A stretch of 64,000 bases of DNA from Flavimobilis soli (GTDB lineage Bacteria > Actinomycetota > Actinomycetes > Actinomycetales > Cellulomonadaceae): assembly GCF_002564025.1 (NCBI RefSeq), contig NZ_PDJH01000001.1, positions 2,790,001-2,854,000 on the forward strand, read 5' to 3'. Positions within the stretch are counted from its first letter, which is position 1; every line of letters begins with the position of its first letter. The translations under genes and the position numbers were made by a program. Positions 1 through 9,660 of this stretch are shown here, one piece after another. Below the pieces are notes generated by a model that ran no database searches, was not told the DNA's origin, and worked only from the letters and a program-made list of their open reading frames with translations.

Positions 1-2
1 TG

Positions 3-665
3 ACGAGCTCGCTGGTCATGTGCGCGCTGACGGTCGCGATCATGCTCGGCCTACTGCTGCCGACCATGGTGTGGGTGCGGCTGCGTGCGCCCCGGGCGGC
101 TCGCACGCTCGAGCTCGTGTGCCTGCTGCCGCTGTCCATCCCCGCCGTCGTGCTCGTCGTCGGCCTCGCGCCCGTGTACCGCTTCATCGCAGGGACGCCG
201 CTCGGCTCGTCTACCGTCTGGCTGTCGTTCGCCTACGTGATCCTCGTCCTGCCGTTCGCATTCCGGGCGCTCGACGCGGGCCTGCGGGCGATCGACCTCG
301 TCACGCTCGCGGAGGCCGCCCGCACGCTCGGCGGCGGCTGGTCCCGGATCCTGCTGCGGGTCGTCGTGCCGAACCTCCGCCCGGCGATCGTGTCCTCGTC
401 GTTCGTGACGGTCGCCGTCGTGCTCGGGGAGTTCACGGTCGCTCGGCTGCTCGCGCGCGAGAACCTCCAGACCGCCCTGTTCCAGGTGAACCTGTCCGAC
501 AGCCAGGTCGCCGCCGCGATGGCGTTCGTGCTCCTGACCGGCACGACGGCGCTGCTCGTCACGCTCGAGCTGCTCGCCACACGCACCGCCCGCACCGCCC
601 GTCCGCGCAGCGCCGAGCCGTCTCGGCCCGGCGTCGGGCGCGAACCTCGAGGAGCCCGTCGATGA
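3..665 (+). CDS. ABC transporter permease subunit, 5' end cut by the window
   Basis: This is the C-terminal part of an inner-membrane permease of a binding-protein-dependent importer. The reading frame is already open at the first base of the window, so the true start lies upstream. Several hydrophobic segments are visible, together with the cytoplasmic EAA loop (LAEAARTLGGGWSRILL near residues 98-114 counted from the Met at position 18), which docks on the ATPase. The last 30 residues are polar and rich in Arg and Pro. The stop overlaps the start of the downstream ATPase, so the two are translationally coupled. The fold fits the PotB/CysW/ThiP-type permeases; the substrate cannot be told because the binding protein is outside the window. 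Confidence 0.85.
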   Translation, partial: TSSLVMCALTVAIMLGLLLPTMVWVRLRAPRAARTLELVCLLPLSIPAVVLVVGLAPVYRFIAGTPLGSSTVWLSFAYVILVLPFAFRALDAGLRAIDLVTLAEAARTLGGGWSRILLRVVVPNLRPAIVSSSFVTVAVVLGEFTVARLLARENLQTALFQVNLSDSQVAAAMAFVLLTGTTALLVTLELLATRTARTARPRSAEPSRPGVGREPRGARR

Positions 666-1825
666 TCACCCAGCCCGCCCCGACCATGCGCACCTCCGCC
701 GACGCCGATCCTCGGCCCGAGGCGCTGGACGCAGCTACCGCTCGGCGTCGTGCAGGTGACGGCGACGCGTCCGACGTCGTGCTCGACGGCCTGTGGCGTC
801 GTCTCGGCGACGTCCAGGCTCTCGCCGGCATGAGCCTGACGGTCCCGGCCGGGACGCTCGTCGCGCTGCTCGGCCCGAGCGGCTGCGGCAAGACGACGGC
901 CCTGCGCGTGCTCGCCGGGCTCGAGGACCTCGACGCCGGCGCGGTCCGGGTCGCGGGCAGGGACGTCTCCCACGTCCCGGCGCACCGTCGTGACAACGCG
1001 ATGGTCTTCCAGGCGTTCTCCCTCATGCCGCACATGACGGCAGGCGAGAACGTCGCCTTCGCGCTCGAGCTGCGCGGCGTCCCGCGCCGGGCGCGGGCCG
1101 CGATCGTCGACGAGCACCTCGAGCTCGTCGGGCTGGGCTCGCACCGCGACCGGTACGCCCACCAGCTCTCGGGAGGGCAGCAGCAGCGCGTCGCCCTGGC
1201 ACGCGCGCTCGCGGTGCGGCCTTCTGTGCTCCTGCTCGACGAGCCGTTGTCCGCTCTCGACGCCAAGGTGCGTGTGTCGCTGCGTGACGAGATCCGGCGC
1301 ATCCAGTCGCAGACCGGCATCACGACGCTGTTCGTGACGCACGACCAGGAGGAGGCTCTCGTCGTCGCCGACCAGGTCGCGGTGATGCGCGCAGGCGCGG
1401 TCGTGCAGGTCGACACGCCGCGAGGGCTCTACCAGCGGCCGCGCGACGAGTTCGTCGCGACGTTCATCGGCGCGACGAACCGCGTGCGTGCCCTCGCGTC
1501 GGACGGGATCGCGCTCGTCGAAGGGTGGGGGCCCGTGCCGCTCCTGCCTGGCTCGGCACAGGGCGAGGTGACGCTCCTCGTGCGCCCTGAGCACGTGCGT
1601 GTCGGTGCCGCGGACTCCCGAGATGCGCGCGTCGCGGACGTGACCTTCCTGGGCACGCACGCCCAGGTGCGGGTCGCGCTCCCAGGGCGGCTCGACGTCG
1701 TCGCGCAGCTCCGGGTCGACGACGCCGCCTCGCTGCGCCCTGGCGACGCGGTCGGTCTGACGTTCGACACGGTGCCTGCGCTCGCCGTCGAGCGCTCGGC
1801 AGCCGACGGCGTGGACGTGCGCTGA
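662..1825 (+). CDS. ABC transporter ATP-binding protein (PotA/UgpC-like)
   Basis: A 387-residue ATPase that energises the importer whose permease precedes it. The Walker A motif GPSGCGKTT lies near residues 71-79. It is followed by a Q-loop (VFQAFSLMPH), the signature LSGGQQQRVALARAL, the Walker B/D-loop LLLDEPLSALDAK and the switch His in FVTHDQEEAL. The last 100 residues resemble the TOBE regulatory domain of polyamine, sugar, iron and thiamine importers. The ATG overlaps the permease stop. An N-terminal extension of about 40 residues before the ABC domain is longer than usual. The substrate is unknown; the spermidine/putrescine or Fe3+/thiamine-like subfamilies are the best guesses. Confidence 0.88.
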   Translation: MITQPAPTMRTSADADPRPEALDAATARRRAGDGDASDVVLDGLWRRLGDVQALAGMSLTVPAGTLVALLGPSGCGKTTALRVLAGLEDLDAGAVRVAGRDVSHVPAHRRDNAMVFQAFSLMPHMTAGENVAFALELRGVPRRARAAIVDEHLELVGLGSHRDRYAHQLSGGQQQRVALARALAVRPSVLLLDEPLSALDAKVRVSLRDEIRRIQSQTGITTLFVTHDQEEALVVADQVAVMRAGAVVQVDTPRGLYQRPRDEFVATFIGATNRVRALASDGIALVEGWGPVPLLPGSAQGEVTLLVRPEHVRVGAADSRDARVADVTFLGTHAQVRVALPGRLDVVAQLRVDDAASLRPGDAVGLTFDTVPALAVERSAADGVDVR

Positions 1826-1843
1826 CCTGGTGGGCGCGGCGGC

Positions 1844-2767
1844 CTACCGGATGGTGCTGAGCACGTCGTTGCACACTGCGACGAGACGTTCGCGCAGCGC
1901 GCTCGCGCGGTCCGCGAAGCCGCGCTGGCGGTCGGAGTACTCGGCCTTGCCCTCGGGCGTCTCGATGGCGACGGCAGGCAGGCCGTACGACGAGACGTCG
2001 TACGGGGAGGCCTGCATGTCGAGGTAGCGCACGTCCCGTGCCAGCTCGAAGCAGTCGAGCAGGAGCGTGCCCGGTACGGCGGGGCCGAGCTTCTCGGCCC
2101 ACTTGAACAGGTCCATGTTGGCGTGCAGGCAGCCGGGCTGCTCGAGCTCGGGCTGGTTCTCACGCGTCGGCTGCAGCCGGTTGAGCGGCGCTGCCTCGGG
2201 CGTGAAGAAGCGGAACGCGTCGAAGTGCGAGCACCGCACGGGGTGGGTCTCGACGACCTCGTCGGTGCCGCGGGCGCCGAGGCGCAGGGGGAGGGGGTGC
2301 CGGGTCGCGTCACCCTGGCGGTAGACCATCGCCCACTCGTGCAGGCCGAAGCAGCCGACGTTCGCGGGGCGGCTCGAGGTGCGGGCGAGCAGGTTGCGCA
2401 CGTAGCGCACCGTGTCGCCGCGATCGGCGAGGAACGCCGCGACGTCGAGCGTCACGCCGTCGCCGTCGGGCGCGTGCCAGCGCCAGGTGAGGCGCTCGCG
2501 GACCTCTGTGACGTCGTCGGCTGCCGAGCCCGGCAGTAGCGTCTCGCCGACGCCTGGGTGCCAGCGGCGAAGGCGCGCCGGTCGTGCTGCGTAGTACGTG
2601 AACAGGAAGTCCTCGACCGCGTGCTTCTCGCCGTGCTCGCGGCGCTCCCGGAAGACGGCGGTGAGCTGGTCGGCGCGTCCGGCGTGCGTCGCCAGGGCCT
2701 CGCGCCACTGCGCGGCCTCGAGGGGGCGGCGGCGCGCGGTGGTGCGGTCCGGGGCGGTCATGCTCAT
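1844..2767 (-). CDS. Conserved actinobacterial protein, usually labelled 3-methyladenine DNA glycosylase
   Basis: A soluble 307-residue protein with no signal peptide or membrane segment. It resembles a conserved actinobacterial family that databases commonly label 3-methyladenine DNA glycosylase; I see no helix-hairpin-helix or other glycosylase motif that confirms that activity. Conserved-looking blocks are HAVEDFLFTYYAARPARLRRWHPG near residues 49-72, split here as HAVEDFLFTYY and RRWHPG, then NVGCFGLHEWAMVY and HANMDLFKWAEKL, with several His, Cys and Trp residues that could bind a ligand or metal. The ATG at the far end is taken as the start; a second Met two codons in is possible. It converges on the ABC ATPase gene with only 18 bp between them. 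Confidence 0.6.
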   Translation of the reverse strand: MSMTAPDRTTARRRPLEAAQWREALATHAGRADQLTAVFRERREHGEKHAVEDFLFTYYAARPARLRRWHPGVGETLLPGSAADDVTEVRERLTWRWHAPDGDGVTLDVAAFLADRGDTVRYVRNLLARTSSRPANVGCFGLHEWAMVYRQGDATRHPLPLRLGARGTDEVVETHPVRCSHFDAFRFFTPEAAPLNRLQPTRENQPELEQPGCLHANMDLFKWAEKLGPAVPGTLLLDCFELARDVRYLDMQASPYDVSSYGLPAVAIETPEGKAEYSDRQRGFADRASALRERLVAVCNDVLSTIR

Positions 2768-2882
2768 CCGTCCAGGCTAGGGCACAGCGCCGCAAGACGG
2801 CCGTGCCTCTGGCCGTTGGCGCGGGCAGTTCCGGGCGCCGAGCCCTCCCCGTGGGACCGTCCGCCGGGTCGACGGCGCGGGG

Positions 2883-3917
2883 CTAGAAGAGCGCCACCTT
2901 CGGCGCCGGGGGGAAGATCTCGTCGAGCGCCGCGAGATCCTCGGAGGAGAGACGGCGCACGGCACGCGCGTTCTGCGCGACCTGCTCCGGGCGCGTCGCC
3001 CCAGCGATGACCGACGACACCTGAGGGTGCGACGCGAGCCACGAGAACGCCACCTCGATCTCGGTCATCCCGCGCTCCGACGCGAACGCGGCGAACCTCT
3101 CGAGCTGGTCCCAGTCGGCCGTCTCGAGCAGGTAGCGCCGCGAGTGGGTCAGGCGCGAGCCCGCAGGGGCCTCGCCCCTGCGGTACTTGCCGCTGAGCAG
3201 GCCGTTCGCGAGCGGGAAGTACGGGAGGACCCCGAGGCCGTACTCCTCGGCGGCCGGAAGGACCTCGAGCTCGGCACGTCGGTCGAGCAGGTTCAGGTGG
3301 TTCTGCGCCGACACGAACCGCTCGGTGCCGATCGCCCGAGCCACGTGCTCGGCGTCGGCGATCTGCCAGCCCGCGCGGTTCGAGTGCCCGATGTAGAGGA
3401 CCTTGCCCGCGTGCACGAGGTCGTCGAGCGCCCGCAGCGTCTCCTCGATCGGCGTGCCCAGGTCGGGAGTGTGCAGCTGCAGCAGGTCGATCCGGTCGGT
3501 CCCGAGCCGACGCAGGGACCCCTCGACCGCGCGCACGATGTAACGACGCGACCCGCGGGCACCCCTGTCCGGCCCGTTGAGGCCGCCGACGTCCATGCCG
3601 AACTTCGTCGCGACGACGACGTCGTCACGCTCGCGGCCGAGCGCCGCGCCCAGCAGCGTCTCGCTCAGGCCCGGCTCGGCGCCGTAGCAGTCCGCGGTGT
3701 CGAAGAACGTGATCCCCGCGTCGAGCGCCGCGCGCACGACGGCGTTCGCGCCGTCGGCGTCGCGCGTCACCGTGCCCGCACGCCCCAGGTTGTTGCAGCC
3801 CAGTCCGACGACGGACACGACGAGACCCGAGCGGCCCAGACGCCGCAGCCCCGGCCTCACCTCGGGCGAGGACTCGGTGGCGGGCGTGGTCGCGGAGGCG
3901 GTCTGCGGCGTCGTCAT
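2883..3917 (-). CDS. Aldo/keto reductase family oxidoreductase
   Basis: A cytoplasmic NAD(P)H-dependent carbonyl reductase of 344 residues with a (beta/alpha)8 barrel. The catalytic tetrad is visible: Asp and Tyr in FFDTADCYG, Lys in ATKFGMD and His in LLQLHTPD. The C-terminal cofactor-binding stretch contains SSVIAGATRPEQVAQN. The N-terminal 25 residues before LRRLGRSGL are a low-complexity Thr/Ala/Pro extension, so a shorter start inside is possible. The protein is closest to the AKR families with a GlyGly-type substrate loop (YgdS/YghZ-like). It lies 24 bp from the acetyltransferase gene on the same strand and may be co-transcribed. The substrate is unknown. Confidence 0.88.
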   Translation of the reverse strand: MTTPQTASATTPATESSPEVRPGLRRLGRSGLVVSVVGLGCNNLGRAGTVTRDADGANAVVRAALDAGITFFDTADCYGAEPGLSETLLGAALGRERDDVVVATKFGMDVGGLNGPDRGARGSRRYIVRAVEGSLRRLGTDRIDLLQLHTPDLGTPIEETLRALDDLVHAGKVLYIGHSNRAGWQIADAEHVARAIGTERFVSAQNHLNLLDRRAELEVLPAAEEYGLGVLPYFPLANGLLSGKYRRGEAPAGSRLTHSRRYLLETADWDQLERFAAFASERGMTEIEVAFSWLASHPQVSSVIAGATRPEQVAQNARAVRRLSSEDLAALDEIFPPAPKVALF

Positions 3918-3941
3918 GGGGCCAAGGTAACCGCGCCGGGC

Positions 3942-4541
3942 TCAGGCGAGCGAGCGCACCACCCGCGCGGGGTTGCCCACGACGACGACGTCGCTCGGGA
4001 CGTCGCGCACGACGACCGACCCGGCACCGACGACGCTCCGCGCGCCGATCGTCACGCCCGGAAGCACGACGACGTTCCCGCCGAGCCACACGTCGTCCTC
4101 GATCGTCACGGGCTCGACGCGCTCCCACCCGGCGCGCCGCGCCTCGACGTCCATCGCGTGCTGGGGCGTGTAGATGCGCGCGGACGGACCGATCAGCACG
4201 TTGCGGCCGATCGTCACGCGGCCGCCGCCGAGCGCCAGGAAGTCCGCGTTGATGAAGGTACCGTCGCCGACGTGCAGGCGCGTGCCGTAGTCGAGGTACA
4301 GCGGGGGGCGGAAGTCGACACCCTCGCCGACCGAGCCGAGCATGTCGCGGAACATCTGCTCGGCGGCAGGGCGGTCCGTGTCGTACAGCTCGGTGATGCT
4401 GCGGCACGTGCGCTGGGTCGATGTCGTCATCTCCGCGAGCGCCGGGTCGAGGCGGTAGCGGTACCAGTCGCCCGCGACCATCTTGTCGTGCTCGCTGCGG
4501 GGATCGTCGGCGGCGTCGGCCGGGGGAGCGCTGAGAGTCAT
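3942..4541 (-). CDS. Maltose/galactoside O-acetyltransferase-like (left-handed beta helix)
   Basis: A 199-residue acetyl-CoA-dependent O-acetyltransferase of the LacA/Maa/NodL type. The N-terminal part (DKMVAGDWYRYRLDPALAEM) is the Maa-type domain. It is followed by hexapeptide repeats typical of a trimeric left-handed beta helix, ending in VTIGARSVVGAGSVV and VVVGNPARVVR. The catalytic His is probably in TPQHAMD. The ATG at 4541 is preferred over an upstream in-frame start because MTLSAPP is followed directly by the conserved domain. The gene is divergent from the methyltransferase at 4622; the 80-bp gap must hold both promoters. Confidence 0.88.
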   Translation of the reverse strand: MTLSAPPADAADDPRSEHDKMVAGDWYRYRLDPALAEMTTSTQRTCRSITELYDTDRPAAEQMFRDMLGSVGEGVDFRPPLYLDYGTRLHVGDGTFINADFLALGGGRVTIGRNVLIGPSARIYTPQHAMDVEARRAGWERVEPVTIEDDVWLGGNVVVLPGVTIGARSVVGAGSVVVRDVPSDVVVVGNPARVVRSLA

Positions 4542-4621
4542 GGCTCGAGGGTACGGCCGTGCGGGCCCACCATGTGGTCGACAAGGGTGCGCGGGGCGCG
4601 CCGCGGCTAGCATCCTGGCCC

Positions 4622-5470
4622 ATGACCTCGAGCACCGACGACGTCGCAGAGGCGACGACGCACCCGCGTGACGCCTACACCCACGGGCACCACGACTCGG
4701 TCCTGCGCTCGCACCGCTGGCGCACCGCCGAGAACTCCGCCGCCTACCTCCTGCCGCACCTCGCGAGCGGCCTGAGCGTCCTCGACGTGGGTTGCGGCCC
4801 CGGCACGATCACGGTCGACCTCGCTCGGACCGTCGCGCCGGGCGTGGTGACGGGGATCGACACCTCTGCCAAGGTGCTCGAGCAGGCGACGCAGTTCGCC
4901 GCCGACCAGGGCGTGCGCAACGTGACGTTCGTCGAGGCCGACGTCTACGAGCTCCCCTTCGAGGACGACGCGTTCGACATCGTGCACGCGCACCAGGTGC
5001 TCCAGCACCTCAGCGACCCGGTCTCGGCGCTGCGCGAGATCAAGCGCGTGACGAAGCCCGGCGGCATCGTCGCCGTCCGCGACGCCGACTACGCGGCGAT
5101 GGCGTGGTACCCGGAAAACGAAGCGCTCACCGAGTGGAACGCGCTCTACCACGAGGTCACGACCGCGAACGGGGCGCAGGCGGACGCCGGGCGTCGCCTG
5201 CTCTCGTGGGTCCGCGAGGCGGGCTTCCCGGCCGAGGGCATCACGCCGTCCGCCGGCGTGTGGTGCTACGCGACCGAGGCCGACCGCACCTGGTGGGGCA
5301 ACCTCTGGGCAGACCGCTGCCTCTCCTCGCAGTTCGGCATCCAGGCCCGCTCGACGGGTCTCGCCGACGACGTCGCGCTCGAGGAGATCGCCGCCGGCTG
5401 GCGCGACTGGGCCCGTGAGCCCGACGGCTGGTTCGCCATCACGCACGGCGAGGTCCTCGCGCGGAAGTAG
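4622..5470 (+). CDS. SAM-dependent class I methyltransferase
   Basis: A 282-residue Rossmann-fold methyltransferase of the UbiE/BioC type. Motif I, which binds SAM, is VLDVGCGPGT near residues 48-57. Motif II Asp is in GIDTSAKVL, and motif IV is the FDIVHAHQVLQHL stretch. The C-terminal third, with WCYATEADRTWWGNLW, probably binds the substrate. The ATG at 4622 is chosen because the more upstream in-frame start would run through the gap shared with the divergent acetyltransferase. The substrate cannot be predicted. The stop is followed after 10 bp by the FAH-family gene, so the two may form one transcript. Confidence 0.85.
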   Translation: MTSSTDDVAEATTHPRDAYTHGHHDSVLRSHRWRTAENSAAYLLPHLASGLSVLDVGCGPGTITVDLARTVAPGVVTGIDTSAKVLEQATQFAADQGVRNVTFVEADVYELPFEDDAFDIVHAHQVLQHLSDPVSALREIKRVTKPGGIVAVRDADYAAMAWYPENEALTEWNALYHEVTTANGAQADAGRRLLSWVREAGFPAEGITPSAGVWCYATEADRTWWGNLWADRCLSSQFGIQARSTGLADDVALEEIAAGWRDWAREPDGWFAITHGEVLARK

Positions 5471-5480
5471 GCTGGGACTC

Positions 5481-6263
5481 GTGCGTATCGCGAGATTCTC
5501 CCAGGGCAACGATCCTCGCTATGCCGTCGTCGACGGCGAGCCGGGCCACGAGGTGCTCCGTGTCATCACGGGCGACCCGATCTACATGCCGGTCCAGGAG
5601 ACCGGCGAGGTCGTCCCGATCACGGACGATGTCCGGCTGCTCGCGCCGGTGATCCCGCGCTCGAAGATCGTGGCGGTCGGCCGCAACTACGCGGACCACG
5701 TCAAGGAGATGGGCAACGACCTGCCCACGACCCCGCTGCTCTTCTTCAAGCCGAACACGGCCGTCATCGGCCCGGACGACCCGATCGTCCTGCCGTCGTT
5801 CTCGAACGAGGTGTCCTACGAGGCCGAGCTCGCCGTCGTCATCGGCAAGGTGACGCGCAACGTCAGCCCCGAGCAGGCGCTCGGCAAGGTCTTCGGCTAC
5901 ACGGTCGCCAACGATGTCACCGCGCGCGACGTGCAGCGGGCCGAGGACCAGTGGGCACGTGCCAAGGGCTTCGACTCCTCGTGCCCGATCGGCCCGTGGA
6001 TCACGACCGGGCTCGACCCCGAGGACCTCGCCGTCTCCTCGCGCGTCAACGGCGAGACCCGCCAGGACGGCCGGACGTCGCAGATGATCTTCGACACCGC
6101 CTACCTGATCTCCTACATCTCGGAGGCGTTCACCCTCCTGCCGGGCGACGTGATCCTCACCGGCACGCCTGCCGGCGTCGGCGAGATCGTCCACGCGGAC
6201 ATCGTCGAGTGCGAGGTCGAAGGGGTCGGCGTCCTGCGCAACCCCGTCATCCGCCGCGACTGA
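5481..6263 (+). CDS. Fumarylacetoacetate hydrolase family protein
   Basis: A 260-residue enzyme of the FAH superfamily, which cleaves or isomerises C-C bonds in beta-diketo or hydroxyheptadienedioate-like acids using a divalent metal. The family signature is clear: [17 protein letters not shown] near the N-terminal third, metal-binding acidic residues in [12 protein letters not shown] (Glu114 and Glu116), [12 protein letters not shown], and the C-terminal [12 protein letters not shown]. The GTG at 5481 is preferred because it gives the usual N-terminus MRIARFS. The position directly upstream of gltX is one often seen in actinobacteria. Oxaloacetate decarboxylase or acylpyruvase activity is possible; no specific substrate is shown. 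Confidence 0.88.
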   Translation: MRIARFSQGNDPRYAVVDGEPGHEVLRVITGDPIYMPVQETGEVVPITDDVRLLAPVIPRSKIVAVGRNYADHVKEMGNDLPTTPLLFFKPNTAVIGPDDPIVLPSFSNEVSYEAELAVVIGKVTRNVSPEQALGKVFGYTVANDVTARDVQRAEDQWARAKGFDSSCPIGPWITTGLDPEDLAVSSRVNGETRQDGRTSQMIFDTAYLISYISEAFTLLPGDVILTGTPAGVGEIVHADIVECEVEGVGVLRNPVIRRD

Positions 6264-6315
6264 GCCGGCCCCACCAGCCGAACCCCACCCGAACGACCCG
6301 AAACCCAGGTGCGTC

Positions 6316-7950
6316 TTGACCACTGACACCGTCTCGCCGATCCCGTCCGGCTCGGACATCCGCGTCCGCTTCTGCCCGTCCCCGACCGGGACGCCGCACG
6401 TGGGCCTGATCCGTACCGCGCTGTTCAACTGGGCGTACGCCCGACACGTCGGCGGCACGTTCGTGTTCCGCATCGAGGACACCGACGCTGCGCGCGACTC
6501 CGAGGAGAGCTACCAGCAGGTCCTCGAGGCCCTGCGCTGGCTCGGCCTCGACTGGGACGAAGGTGTCGAGGTGGGCGGGCCGCACGAGCCGTACCGCCAG
6601 TCGCAGCGTGGCGACCTGTACCGCGACGTCGCGCAGAAGCTGCTCGAGGGTGGCTACGCGTACGAGTCGTTCTCGACTCCCGAGGAGATCAAGGAGCGCA
6701 ACCTCGCGGCCGGGCGCCCCGAGGCGATGGGCTACGACGGCTTCGACCGCGACCTGACGGAGGAGCAGAAGGCCGCGTACCGCGCGGAGGGTCGCGAGCC
6801 TGTGCTGCGCCTGCGCATGCCCGACGAGGACGTGTCGTTCACGGACCTCGTCCGCGGCGAGGTCACGTTCAAGGCGGGCTCGGTCCCGGACTACGTGATC
6901 GTGCGGGCCAACGGCCAGCCGCTCTACACGCTCGTCAACCCGGTCGACGACGCGCTCATGGACATCACGCACGTGCTGCGCGGCGAGGACCTGCTCTCGT
7001 CGACGCCGCGCCAGGCGGTCCTGTACCGCGCGCTGCTCGAGCTCGGCGTCGCGAAGGTCATGCCGCAGTTCGGCCACCTGCCGTACGTCATGGGCGAGGG
7101 CAACAAGAAGCTCTCGAAGCGCGACCCGGAGTCCAACCTCTTCCTGCACCGCGAGCGCGGCTTCACGCCCGAGGGCCTGCTCAACTACCTGGCGCTGCTC
7201 GGCTGGTCGATCGCCGCCGACCGCGACATCTTCTCGGTCGACGAGCTCGTCGCGGCGTTCGACATCGCCGACGTGAACCCGAACCCGGCGCGCTTCGACC
7301 TCAAGAAGGCCGAGGCGATCAACGCGACGCACCTGCGCATGCTTGCGCCCGACGACTTCCGTGCCCGCCTCGTGCCGTACCTGCACGCGGCCGGTCTCGT
7401 CGCGGCTGACTCGTACGACGCGCTCCCTGGTGACCAGGCCCGGCTGCTCGACGCGGGTGCGCCGCTCGTGCAGGAGCGCATGACGCTGCTGGGCGAGGTC
7501 GTCGGGATGCTCGGCTTCCTCTTCGTGGCCGACGACGCGGTCGCGCTCGACCCCGAGTCGCTCGCCGCGCTCGTCGACAAGAACACGTTCAAGGGCGTCC
7601 TCCCGGGCGTCGAGGCCGTGTTCGACGAGCTGCCCGCGGACGCCCCGAAGGGCACGCCGCTGTCGCTGTCCGAGGCGTCGAAGGAGCAGGTGCGTGAGCG
7701 TCTGCGCGCGATGCTCGACGTGGCGGTCTCGACGATCGAGGGCCTCACGTCCTTCGACCCGGAGACGACGCAGGACGCGCTGAAGGCTGCCCTCATCGAA
7801 GGCATGGGGGTCAAGCCGAAGTTCGCGTTCGCGCCGCTGCGCGTCGCGATCACGGGTCGCCGCGTCTCGCCGCCGCTGTTCGAGTCGATGGAGATCCTCG
7901 GCAAGGAGTCGTCGCTCGCTCGCCTGCGCGCGCTGCGTGCCGCGCTGTGA
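6316..7950 (+). CDS. gltX: Glutamyl-tRNA synthetase
   Basis: A 544-residue class I aminoacyl-tRNA synthetase that charges tRNA-Glu. The ATP-binding HIGH-type motif is [11 protein letters not shown] (residues 21-31), and the KMSKS-type loop is KLSKR (residues 265-269). The C-terminal helical domain, which reads the anticodon, follows. The start is a TTG at 6316; no ATG or GTG in this frame precedes the conserved [10 protein letters not shown], and AGGTG lies just upstream. In organisms without GlnRS this enzyme may also charge tRNA-Gln for later amidation. Its substrate tRNA-Glu and a tRNA-Gln are encoded 3 kb downstream. The stop overlaps the start of the HAD gene. Confidence 0.97.
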   Translation: MTTDTVSPIPSGSDIRVRFCPSPTGTPHVGLIRTALFNWAYARHVGGTFVFRIEDTDAARDSEESYQQVLEALRWLGLDWDEGVEVGGPHEPYRQSQRGDLYRDVAQKLLEGGYAYESFSTPEEIKERNLAAGRPEAMGYDGFDRDLTEEQKAAYRAEGREPVLRLRMPDEDVSFTDLVRGEVTFKAGSVPDYVIVRANGQPLYTLVNPVDDALMDITHVLRGEDLLSSTPRQAVLYRALLELGVAKVMPQFGHLPYVMGEGNKKLSKRDPESNLFLHRERGFTPEGLLNYLALLGWSIAADRDIFSVDELVAAFDIADVNPNPARFDLKKAEAINATHLRMLAPDDFRARLVPYLHAAGLVAADSYDALPGDQARLLDAGAPLVQERMTLLGEVVGMLGFLFVADDAVALDPESLAALVDKNTFKGVLPGVEAVFDELPADAPKGTPLSLSEASKEQVRERLRAMLDVAVSTIEGLTSFDPETTQDALKAALIEGMGVKPKFAFAPLRVAITGRRVSPPLFESMEILGKESSLARLRALRAAL

Positions 7951-8717
7951 CGGCGAACCGCATCGAGGGCGTCCTTTTCGACGTCGACGACACGCTCGTC
8001 GACACGCGGGGAGCCTTCGCGTCCGCGATGTCGGTGCTGGCCGACGTCTACCTGCCGCACCTGCCGCGTGAGCAGCACGCCAACGTCCTCGCCACGTGGC
8101 GGCGCGACGTCGGCGGGCACTACCGCGCGTACACGCGCGGTGAGGTGGACTTCCGCACGCAGCGCATGACGCGTGCGAACGAGCTCCACGCCGCGTTCGG
8201 CGGTCCGGTTCTCGACGACGCCGGCTTCGACGTCTGGGACGAGGTCTTCGAGACGGCGTTCGCCGCCGCGTGGCACGCGTTCGACGACGCGCCGCGCGCG
8301 GTCGACGCGCTCCTGGCTGACGGCGTCCGCGTGGGCGCGCTGTCCAACGCCGCGGTCGAGTACCAGGTGCGCAAGCTCGCGACGGTCGGGCTGGGGGACA
8401 GGGTGCCGATGCTCGTCGGCGTCGACACCCTCGGCGTGGGGAAGCCTGCGCCCGAGGTGTTCCTCGAGTCGTGCCGCCGCCTCGGTACCGACCCGGCGCA
8501 CACGCTCTACGTGGGCGACGAGCTCGACATCGACGCGACCGCGGCCCGCCGTGCGGGTCTGCGCGGGGTGTGGCTCGACCGTCCGGGGACGCGCCGTGGC
8601 GGCGTGCACCTCGAGGACCCTGCGGCCGCCGCCGAGGCGGGGGTGGACGTGATCGCGACGCTCGACGCGCTCCCGGGCATCGTCGCGGAGACCCGGGACG
8701 GCGTCCCGACGCTCTGA
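7947..8717 (+). CDS. HAD-superfamily hydrolase (phosphatase-like)
   Basis: A 256-residue haloacid-dehalogenase-type hydrolase. Motif I with the nucleophilic and acid/base Asp is [11 protein letters not shown] near residues 10-20. Motif II is [11 protein letters not shown], motif III Lys is in [11 protein letters not shown], and motif IV is [14 protein letters not shown]. The alpha-helical cap between motifs I and II marks subfamily I. The GTG start overlaps the gltX stop (GTGA), so it is translated with GltX. The substrate is unknown; phosphoglycolate- or nucleotide-phosphatase activity is the usual guess. Confidence 0.85.
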   Translation: MTANRIEGVLFDVDDTLVDTRGAFASAMSVLADVYLPHLPREQHANVLATWRRDVGGHYRAYTRGEVDFRTQRMTRANELHAAFGGPVLDDAGFDVWDEVFETAFAAAWHAFDDAPRAVDALLADGVRVGALSNAAVEYQVRKLATVGLGDRVPMLVGVDTLGVGKPAPEVFLESCRRLGTDPAHTLYVGDELDIDATAARRAGLRGVWLDRPGTRRGGVHLEDPAAAAEAGVDVIATLDALPGIVAETRDGVPTL

Positions 8718-8886
8718 CGTCCGGGTTCTCGAGAGCCGAGGACGTTGCGGCGTCCCGAGCACCTGCCGCTGGGACGGGCCGGGGAGCGGGCGTGCCGGGG
8801 GACGCTCGGGACAGGCTGCCCGTGACCATGGTTCCCGGCGTGAGGTCCAGGACCCGGCGCTAGCTGAAGGATCCGGGGGGTCCGCG

Positions 8887-9546
8887 TCAGCGGACGGACG
8901 AGTCCCAGCGCCACCGGGTGCGCCGAGGCCGGTCACCGAGCGGGATGCGTCCCGTGCACCACAGGAGGCGCTGCCCGGCAGGCTCGCAGGCGAGCGAGTC
9001 GGGCACGTCCGGGAAGAGGCGGGCGAGGACCGCCGCCGACATCTCCTCGGGCAGGTCTGTGCTCTCGCCAGTGAGCCCGATGTGCACGTCGTGCGCGTGC
9101 ACGAGGATCTCGAGCACGCCCATCGCGGCGAAACCCTCGGAGTCGGACAGGCCGAACGGGTGGAACGCCCGCACCTGCGGGCCCGACGCGGTCACCTGCG
9201 TCGCGAGGAGCGCGGCTGCGGCGCGCAGCGCCTCGGACAGGCCGAGCGGCCCGCTCTGGGGGTCGACGTGCGCGATCTCCTCCTCGCCGCGCGGCCCGAC
9301 GAGCGGGACGTAGGCGAGCGGAGCCTGTGCGGCGAGCTGGAGCGCGTAGGCGATGAGATCGTCGATCACGTGCTCGACCGTGCGCCAGCACGACCAGGCG
9401 AGGGTGCCTGCGTAGCGCGAGAGGTCCGTCGCGGACGCGTTCTCGAGCAGGGAACCGAGCCAGCCAGCAGCAGCGACGACGTCCTGCCCGGAGACGCGGT
9501 CGGCAAGGGCTGCGCCGGGCGCACGGGAGCTGGGAGGCGTGATCAC
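8887..9546 (-). CDS. DinB/mycothiol-dependent maleylpyruvate isomerase-like protein
   Basis: A predicted four-helix-bundle protein of 219 residues. WSCWRTVEHVIDDLIAYA places a His in the first helix, and EILVHAHDVHIGL supplies a His pair in the third. These are the usual metal ligands of the DinB/MDMPI fold, which in actinobacteria often uses mycothiol. The GTG at 9546 is chosen; another in-frame GTG at 9600 would add 18 residues with no family-like sequence. It shares strand with the methyltransferase at 9661 across 114 bp. It could be a thiol-dependent detoxification enzyme; no substrate can be named. Confidence 0.65.
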   Translation of the reverse strand: MITPPSSRAPGAALADRVSGQDVVAAAGWLGSLLENASATDLSRYAGTLAWSCWRTVEHVIDDLIAYALQLAAQAPLAYVPLVGPRGEEEIAHVDPQSGPLGLSEALRAAAALLATQVTASGPQVRAFHPFGLSDSEGFAAMGVLEILVHAHDVHIGLTGESTDLPEEMSAAVLARLFPDVPDSLACEPAGQRLLWCTGRIPLGDRPRRTRWRWDSSVR

Positions 9547-9660
9547 GTCTCGACAGTAGGTCAAAGTGATGGGATGACCCGGGTCGAGACGGCTGGTCAC
9601 GCCGAGGTGTTATCAGGCCGAGACCGTTCCGAGACGTTTGGGCGAAGAGCGTCGCCGGCT